A DNA stretch of 64,000 nt from contig NW_020312469.1 in assembly GCF_002999335.1 (NCBI RefSeq), positions 1 through 64,000 of the forward strand, read 5' to 3'. This stretch comes from Cyclospora cayetanensis. Its lineage: Eukaryota > Apicomplexa > Conoidasida > Eucoccidiorida > Eimeriidae. The notes beneath the pieces were generated by a model, which had not been told where the DNA came from, ran no database searches, and worked only from the letters and a program-made list of their open reading frames with translations. Made by a program: the position numbers and the translations under genes. Positions 56,511-64,000 of the stretch are shown piece after piece (within the stretch, counting starts at the first letter, position 1; every line of letters begins with the position of its first letter).

Positions 56511-58189
56511 GCGCAATAGCAAAGAAGGGTATTCCGGCGCAGGGAACCCCTTTGGCCGCAGCAGATGCAGCGGCGTCAGTATCTGTTTGCATGCAACGCA
56601 GTCCAGACACCGCGAAAAAGCGCGATTCAGCAGCAGCAGCGACTAAGGCATATCTGCAGAAAGAATGGTTATAGCACGGGAAGCAGGTCTTTGTGGGAAA
56701 GCATTTGGCACCTAACAGGAGAGGCCTTGCCTGCGCAATTTTCGCATCTATTGCTGTCACCAACGTTGCTGCCAGCGCCGCGTGCAGCTGCTGTACAGTG
56801 CAAGTCGTAGAGCTGGCGACATGTCTTAGACTGAACAGATCCCAGAAAACACAAATTGATGTGTGTGGCTGCAGCATTTCAAGAGCCCACAGCATGAACG
56901 TCAGCCGTGGGGTTTGCGCAAACAGAACCCCCTAGCGACTGCTGCCCCCCGTGGCTACGCAGCAGGCAAAAGCAGCAGCACACGGGGATGAAAAAAGCTA
57001 CGAAAAGGCATGAAGAGGGTGACACAGCCACCAATGCGGGCAAAAGCATCGAGCGCTAGGTTGAGTATACAGCAACTGACGCTGAGTATCCGGTACGCAG
57101 CATGGAGCCTTCTGAATCTGCAGCGACACATTATGCAGAAGAGCTGACGTCGAGTGCCGCAGTATGATTCAATGCTGTCTCTAATTCCGTACTGATACTG
57201 CGGCTTGGTTTGCTGCTTCGGGCGTGTTTTTGCTTCCTTACAACTCAGGCGAACCCCCTTTGTCTGGATGGTGGATAGCGACAAGTCGAACGAAGGCCTA
57301 AACAAGTAGCCAAACACGCCGTTGAACTTGCACACGCCTTGCCCTAGCCGCTAGGGTAGGAATCAGACTGGGGGAATAGGAGGGTTAGGACGGATCCTAC
57401 TTTTCGTATTTGTACTGCATTTGCGTCCGGCTCAACCTCCAGCTGCCTGTATATCTCAAAGGGTGCAGCTGAGGTTTCCCAAGCTTCCTCGAGCAATTGC
57501 AGGCTTTTTGTCCATTCCCCTTCATCTACAGGAAGCGTGGCTGGGGGTGTTCCTGGGGGACCTCGTGAAGAGGCTGTTAAAAGGCGCACTCTTTGTGCAA
57601 CGTGTTCAGGCGTCGACGGATGCAAACGAAGCGGTTCTATGACATTGAAAGCCTTCGCGCCGGTGTCTGAAGGCCTCAAAGGCTGCGTTTGTTGCCCATT
57701 TTGTTGCTGCTTGTTTTGTAGGTGCACCTGGTGCGGCTGGTGCTTATGTTTCTGATGGACCTGTCCAGAGAGACGCCCCTTGTGCAGCGACTCTTGCTTT
57801 TCTGGATGCCTCTGCAGCAGAGAGTCTGCTGCTTTTCTCTTGCCGGAGCTGCCTGGTGAAAGGGGTAGATGCAATTGCTGCTTGTGTTGAGGGCGCTGCG
57901 TCCGCAGGGAAATTGAAGCACAGCGTAACTCTGCTGCTGCTGCACCAGCCCGAAGGGCAGCAGCTGTTCTATTTGCTTTCATGGCTGAAAAGCCTTTGGA
58001 TGCAACAACAGTGGCGGTAGTTGCTGTTCTTGGTCCTGGTGCGTCTGTTCCAACAAATGACGGTGTCTCGGTTGAAGCTGCGGAAGCACCCGAGTGAACT
58101 GGCGCAGCATATGCCTCCAGAGCTGCAGCAGCCCATGCGGTAGCAATGCATCGTTTCCATCTGGCTCGCTCAAAAGCCGTTTCCTGCAT
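55075..58189 (-). CDS. J-domain (DnaJ/Hsp40) protein
   Basis: Five minus-strand exons in phase: 58189..57401, 57297..57245, 57117..57081, 56830..56712, 56152..55075, giving 691 residues. The J domain is internal (about 244-310) and split over four exons: FEIYRQLEVEPDANAVQIRK, then AFVRLVAIHHPDKGGSPE with the HPD triad at 273-275 that stimulates Hsp70 ATPase, then FRRLHAAYRILS, then SKTCRQLYDLH. The N-terminal 240 residues are Ala-, Lys- and Gln/His-rich. The C-terminal ~360 residues have hydrophobic helices (LFFLWQLSKALREV; FLFLQLLWSFG), a Cys run (CCCCCC) from a TGC repeat, and a Gln/His tail. No Gly/Phe or zinc-finger region is visible, so it is a type III (class C) J protein. The compartment is unclear. 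The start ATG is the first in frame after a stop. Confidence 0.85.
56405..56520. repeat. CTG cluster in J-protein intron
   Basis: CTGCTGCTACTGCTGCTGCTGCTCGTG-type repeat in the intron between the J-protein exons 56830..56712 and 56152..55075. The Ser-rich minus-strand frame across it is not coding in this model. Confidence 0.8.
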
Positions 58190-60134
58190 TACGCAAGTCG
58201 CCGTCTCTGCTGCTAGCTGTTTCAACTCTGGTGGCTGGTGCGGTTTCTGCTGAACTTCAATGCTGCATTGACGAGCGATGTCTTAGAGGTAATTCTTGCT
58301 CTCTAGAATTATTTAATAACGCTTAATGGCATGCTGGCTTTGCGCTAATTTTGGGCTCTGCTGAGTGCACGTCCTACGACAGACACGCAACCCCGGTGGA
58401 TCAATGAGAAGAGCGTTACATTGTCAAGCGCATGCAGTGGCTTTTAGCGTCATCTGGAATAATAAACATTCTAAGTATGTGTGAATTCTACTCCTGTGCA
58501 CTTTATTTCATGAAAGACCTTCATTGTATGTTATTTACCATTTCGGGCTCCGGGGCGGGACTTGGTTCATTCATCGGAGGAACGGGATAAAGAAAATGAT
58601 GTTGATGTTCCAACACCGTATTTAGCCACTACTTATAACTCATAATCTAGTAAGTATCTAAAGATGCAATTGAGTGAATAACCAGTGCGCTCACTGCCTC
58701 TATTCCTGCGTATTTTTTTAATGGACCAGTGGTTCCCCCGCTCAGCGGGCGCCGTGCACAGTAGAGGGAAGGGAACTTAAAATAATGTTCAAGCATAAAC
58801 TGATATTGTCATATCAAAATATAATATAGGCATTACTGCATATTAACGGATTTTTCAATTCGAATTCAGTTCAAACACGTGTTTTTGTTGTGCAGTTCCT
58901 GTGTGCCTGTGCGTGTGCCCCTGGGAAAGGATCATAACACCTTAAACTCCCCTAGAGGAAAATTTCCCCTAACAGTTCAGAATTAATTATAACAATTAGA
59001 ACATAAAACAAGTCATTACTAGATTTTCGAAGTGAATATTCTTTCTTTTGATTGCTGTTTGTAGACCTCTTTTTCGCTGCCGCCATAGCTTACATGCCAC
59101 AGCCTCGCAGCACGTGAACCTTTCTTCTTTTATTTCCATGAGGCTCTTCGGTCTCTTCAGCCTTGGTGCCATGCAAGCTCACTTTTTTGGGGTGTATGTT
59201 TGCAGTTAACCTGTTCGATGCGGCAAATGGATGGTACGCACCCTCTTTCTTCCTGTCCCCGATCCCCCTCCTCCACCTGTGTTCCCCCGATCCACGGCTC
59301 CTTCTAGCACATTAAGCCTCTCAGCTCAGCACAGCTTCTTTAGCTGGAGAGACACTCTCAGATCCATTCTTCGGCAGCGGTCGTGCTGCAAGATGTCGCA
59401 GGGAGGATCCCTGCAGCAGATCTGCAAGCTGCTGAGCTCGAATGGCATCACTGAGCTTCCTGGCGCTTGGATTGGATCCAAAGCTGCCGAGAGCAGATCT
59501 CAGCCGCAGCACTGTTGCGGGAAGGCGAGAAGAGCCTCGCAGGGAAATAGAGCTATCGCCTAGAGTCACAACAATCACAAAGTGCGCGGAAATGCGTGGA
59601 AAGTTTGTGAACTGCTTGCAGAGGAATTAACAGAAAGCACAATGTTAAGAAGCCACTTTGATATTGCAGATAATCACTTGACACATGAAATTGACGCAAG
59701 GACATCCATTTCATAGAATGTGGCAAGGGGCGAGATGCCAAGACAACCCTTGCACAAATACGCGTGGGAGTACACCTGCAATGAAATCGAGATTTTGCAT
59801 AATTTCCTTGGTATTTTATGCCGTACTGTGCGAAAGATAAATAAGACAGCAAGCGAAAAATAAGCTTCGAATTCACTTCCCTACCAAGTCAAGCAACAGA
59901 TAAGGGACTACTGCACGCAGGCCCATGTGTGAGACCCAATCCTTCCTCATAGGCCTCCCTATGTTCAAAAGTCTTGAATAGCTGTTCTGGTTCCAAACAG
60001 GCTGGTTGCTCGATGATTGCATACTCGTGCATGATGCTGATGCTGCGTCTCCTGCTACACCGTGCCTGAGCTCACCATGATATTGGTGTGAAGCAGCTCT
60101 ACATTAATTTCTAAACTTAATCTTCTGTGCGTGG
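58190..60134. other. Intergenic, AT-rich, one doubtful exon
   Basis: 58.2-59.2 kb is AT-rich unique DNA. On the minus strand 59578-59321 is an open frame of 85 codons (SARKLSDAIRAQQLADLLQG) that looks codon-biased like an exon, but the plus strand is open over the same stretch and I could not join it to neighbours. Confidence 0.35.
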
Positions 60135-60944
60135 CTACTGCTTACTGCTTGCCACATCATCAAGAGTTTCCGCGAAAGCTCCTGCAGCTCCTAAGGCTTC
60201 CTCTGTGCTCTGAACCAGCTTCCACCCCCTCGGACTAAAGCCGATGCCTTCTGCATGTGCCTCCCTCTCGAGGCTGTGCAGCATGCCTAGCAACTGATCC
60301 AAGTTGTCTGCCAGCACTTCACTCTGTTTTAGCAGCTCCAGTAGCACCTGACTCTTTGACGTATTCCCAGAGTGGCTAGTAGGGTGTTCCTGGGAAAAGT
60401 CTGTAGAAGAGCCTTTTCCACCAATGGGGCCAGCTGGACCGGTTACCAGATTATAAAATTGCTTTGCAGCTACCAGACTTTTTGAGAGGTCTGCAGAGTC
60501 GACGTGAAGGCGCTTCCAATTCACAGATTCGTTGAGCCGATCGGCAAGCCATTTGTCTTGGAGCCGTTCTAGAGTATAGGTTTTGGGGTTCACTTTTGTG
60601 GCCTTTGCTTGTATAGCTGTGGCTGATGACGGCATTTCTTGTGTTGCTGATGCAAGAGCATGTTGTGCTGAAGCTGCTGATACGGGTATCGGCTGCAGAA
60701 GGCGTGGGAAGGACTCGAGCTCCAAGGGGGGCAAGTAGGGCAGTGCGTCTTCGGTTTGCAAGAGGAGCTCGCTGTGATGCTGCCCCAGGTACTGCTGAGA
60801 CCCTTGTGGCAGCATGCACGGTGGTTGCTGCTGTTGGTGGTGCTGCGGCACCTGGAGCTCGGTTTGCTCGAAGTGATGTGGGTGTACGGGCAGCTGAATC
60901 CGTGGTGTTAATCCATGGCTGACGTCGAAGGGGGATAAGCACAT
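60135..60944 (-). CDS. Unrecognised Gln/His-rich helical protein
   Basis: Open frame of 269 residues if read from the ATG at 60944; it is open further upstream to about 61043, so an upstream exon is possible. The N-terminal part is Pro/Gln/His-rich (HHQQQQPPCMLPQGSQ). The C-terminal part is helical and charged (RLQDKWLADRLNESVNWKRL; VLLELLKQSEVLADNLDQLL). I recognise no family. It lies in a repeat-poor block, 3' to no obvious partner. Expression is unproven. Confidence 0.45.
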   Translation of the reverse strand: MCLSPFDVSHGLTPRIQLPVHPHHFEQTELQVPQHHQQQQPPCMLPQGSQQYLGQHHSELLLQTEDALPYLPPLELESFPRLLQPIPVSAASAQHALASATQEMPSSATAIQAKATKVNPKTYTLERLQDKWLADRLNESVNWKRLHVDSADLSKSLVAAKQFYNLVTGPAGPIGGKGSSTDFSQEHPTSHSGNTSKSQVLLELLKQSEVLADNLDQLLGMLHSLEREAHAEGIGFSPRGWKLVQSTEEALGAAGAFAETLDDVASSKQ

Positions 60945-63900
60945 GAATAGAATAGTAAACTGTGCCTGTTGGCACTTTAAGGATGAAAATAAAAACATTT
61001 TCCCTGTAATTGTCTGGATTATTTCTCCAGGAGCATTTAACACAAATACTCCGAATTTCCGGTCCAGTGTTCATTTGGCGAAAATGCGTGCCATGATAAG
61101 CACAAACCTGGCAGCTATACCTTAGAACATGTAATTTTAATACTTTTTGGGTCATTTCTGTTGAGGGTAACAAAAAAGGCATGCCGATAGATCAGCCCCC
61201 CCGTCAGTTCAGCAGACCCTTAGATGAAGAAACAGCAGCAGCACTAGAGCCTTTGTTGGATTCTAGAGAGTTTCTCGCATTCGTTATACAGGAAATGCTG
61301 CTTATTGCAAAATCTATTTGCTTCTTTAATTTTGGATAGCATGCGTGCCATATGAGAGATTTTGAAAAGAAACCGCGTTGGAACCCCCCAGGTGACCCTC
61401 GCACGGGCAAGGGAACCATTGGAACCGAGCGGTCATTCCATTTATTTCGTTCTTTCACTTTATCGCTTCTTAATCATTTTCGACTCTTGTATATTTTGGC
61501 TGAGATAGTTGTTTTATGGCGCTACGACTGCATTCATAACTGCCTGTATATTAAGCTCTGCAGGTACGCGATGCTTGGGAACATCTTTTTTTTGCAGGCT
61601 GTGAAACTGTTGTTTTAGACTGATTTTCCTTACATATTGCATTGCACTCGCGAATAGGTGTCTGTGAATTAGTATGCATATGTGTATTAAATTCAATTAT
61701 CTCATAAGCAGCAGGTAGTCCACAAGGCCAACCCTTGCCGTATTTTATCCAGGCTTTCTCTACGGGAGACTTTCATCGGCGTCTAAGTGTTTGCATTTGC
61801 CCAGCAGTATTGCTCGCTTGTTTTTGTCATTATTTTGATGCTTTGACGTTGGGTTCGAAAGGGAACTCATCACTCAACGAAGGCAAAACTGGTGTTACCG
61901 TGAACACACCCAATGTTGCACCAAACACGAAGGCGCGGAACACATGTAGAGAAAATCTAGGACTTCAACAGAGATTGTCCTTGACTTAGATATTTGATTC
62001 CAGCATAAACTGCCAAGCACCAATAACCTGTTTTTCACCGCAGCCCGCAGGGGGTATCACTATGTAGCTCGCTCTGCCCACTTCTTCCTGGTTTCATCCC
62101 CCTTCTCGCACTTGCACTCCACTTAGCTTGCATGCAAATCAATTCCAGCCGCTAATGTATTGATAACAATTTATACTGTCCGGCTTTTCGTATTTTCTGT
62201 TGGGGGGTTTCAAAGGTGTGTGAGAGCCAAAGGTCAACACGTGAACAGAAGCACATGCTAGGAATAATGTACAACAGAGAAAGGCTCACAAAAAAACTTG
62301 GGAACAGCACTGGCAGTCTTTTTTAAAGGAAAAATATGCAAAAAGAACGAGAGAGGGAAGCAGAGTTGAGTGACAAAAGGAGGCAGCATCCACAATAACA
62401 GGCGAGCACTGTGTGCACAGCTACTGAGTGGAGTGCTAATTGCAACTGCATTCTGAATTGCCCTAATTCCACAGTTTGTAAAACGTGGACACTCATCAAA
62501 AAGGATATTCACCTGTCCTTAATATATTCACTGGTTTCAAAACGGGGAGTCATGATTATCTAGGCTGGGATTAAGGTGCTAGATCGAAAATAGCGTTGCA
62601 CCCTAGTTTCTCATTCGCTTCACGGTAAGTGCAGCGAGAAAAGCTACACTCAGACAACTTCAACTACATTAGTAATATCTAATAGACAATACCACAGAAT
62701 TGCCTATCTGGTTTGCTCACTCGAATATCCTATTTATGGTACAATCATTATAACCCTATGCAACAAGAGACAATGTTATTTGCGTGTGCGGTATATGCTA
62801 GGTGCAACTAGCTTTGAATGCTTCGACTGCTTAGATGGTGCACTATGCCCAATCTGGCTGTCACTCATCCCTCACGTCGGGAATTCTGAAAGACGCGGAA
62901 AGGCAAAGGAATGCGCTTCTTTTGGAAAACACTTAGTGGCCGTTTACTGAGTTCTTACTGACTCTGGATCTAAGTGTCGTTGAATGTAGGCCTTTAGATG
63001 GCGTTTCACAACACGAAATCACAGCGGTTATTACTCATACTAATACGAGGCCTTCGATTGTAGGCAAACCTTATGATATTTCCACATAAAAGAAATGGAC
63101 AACGACAAAAATCGGCATTTTGTCAAGCTATAACTACTTGTGAAATAGCAGGCCAGCTGCAAGTTGTAGTGCTCTTCTTAGGGGCTCCACATAAAGGCCT
63201 GCAGCCCTAAAACACTATCAAGAATCAGGTATACTTATTAAAGCGTCCCCATCTGAAATGTACCAGATTTTTTTACACCTACTTCACATGGTTGCATCCC
63301 GTAGATAGAGAGGAAGGACAGCGGTGAAGTAGATGGTTACACCATCTACTTTACCGCTCCCCTTTTATGGATGCTGCACATAATGGTTTGTACATCCGCA
63401 AGAAAACCTGCATTCTCATTTTTCGGAAGTGCACCACCTAGAGGAAATTTAGTATAAGGAGAGCCAACGCTCTCATTCAATAGTTGACTAAACTGTTTTG
63501 GCTACTTACATGGACATAGGTGCACAAAGCCCCGGTTGGCTATATATAGCTGGATGTAGCGGTAGCTAAATGTGAGCATATTAGTAGGTAGGACTAAGCG
63601 CATGCCTGTGTGGGGCTAATTCGCCTCATGGGTAGATCAATATGCGGGTGAGCATGTGGCAAGACCCAGGCAGTTGTACTGCAGCTACCCCAAGGAGGTA
63701 TCAGAGCGGCTCTAAACTTGGTCTGGAGCGATGTACGCCTCTTATATCATGCAAAAGAATAGCTTCTAAAGTAAAGATCTCAGGCAAAGTGCTTTTTGTC
63801 GTATTTTGTCCAATCGTATTTGCCACAAAAATGCCGAGCAGAAAGAGGCCTTGGGTGTATGCTGGACTCTGCGCTTTCCACCTCACTCGCTTTAATGATT

Positions 63901-64000
63901 GGATCTATGAACCTGCAGGATCACTAGAAACAACAGAGCTATCAGGTATACCAACAAGCGCCAGTTATGCAGTCGTAAGCACTCGACCAAGGGGATACAC
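60945..64000. other. Repeat-poor DNA, no gene seen; one hairpin
   Basis: 3 kb of AT-richer sequence with short ORFs only. A strong inverted repeat lies at 63321-63357, listed separately. I see no RNA-gene or transposon motifs. Confidence 0.45.
63321..63357. repeat. Inverted repeat (hairpin), 16-bp arms
   Basis: Left arm GCGGTGAAGTAGATGG (63321-63336), loop TTACA, right arm CCATCTACTTTACCGC (63342-63357). The arms pair except for one G-T/A position. It stands alone in non-coding DNA. Confidence 0.8.

Noticed and set aside
59231..59563. Plus-strand Pro/Ser-rich 110-codon ORF
   Set aside because: Both strands are open here and neither shows a recognisable motif.

Overview
The window reads as nuclear DNA of a coccidian parasite of the genus Eimeria. 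This is inferred from intron-dense genes with CTGCAG-type acceptors, massive CAG/CTG repeats giving Gln, Ala or Ser runs inside proteins, abundant low-complexity introns, alternation of repeat-rich and repeat-poor blocks, and an Eimeria-type SAG surface-antigen gene. I cannot name the species. All gene models are my own splicing by eye, using GT/AG sites, reading-frame phase and family motifs.

Layout. About 0.7-5.5 kb, minus strand: a serine/threonine kinase of AGC/NDR type with a poly-Gln N-terminal region, 3' end unresolved. 7.2-13.9 kb, plus strand: an 11-exon kelch-repeat plus coiled-coil protein whose first intron holds a 37-bp satellite of about 28 copies. 15.7-25.8 kb, plus strand: the replicative helicase subunit MCM2 in about 20 exons. 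26.6-28.9 kb, minus strand: an SPT2-type chromatin protein. 29-37 kb is free of CAG repeats and carries a decayed Ty1/copia-type retroelement (30.6-32.9 kb, plus strand). 37.1-41.7 kb, plus strand: a 13-exon gene for a GPI-anchored surface antigen with three tandem SAG domains. 43.6-45.1 kb, minus strand: an unrecognised Ala-rich protein, possibly mitochondrial. 48.1-53.1 kb, minus strand: a protein disulfide isomerase-like ER protein in which both thioredoxin active sites are altered. 55.1-58.2 kb, minus strand: a J-domain (DnaJ) protein. 60.1-60.9 kb, minus strand: an unrecognised protein. The last 3 kb show no gene I can support.

The housekeeping genes (kinase, MCM2, SPT2, PDI-like, J protein) are single eukaryotic units and not an operon. 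The most unusual item is the triple-domain SAG gene. It has one signal peptide, one GPI signal and three repeats of a four-exon module with identical intron phases, which points to intragenic module duplication. The Ty1/copia relic lies just upstream of it.
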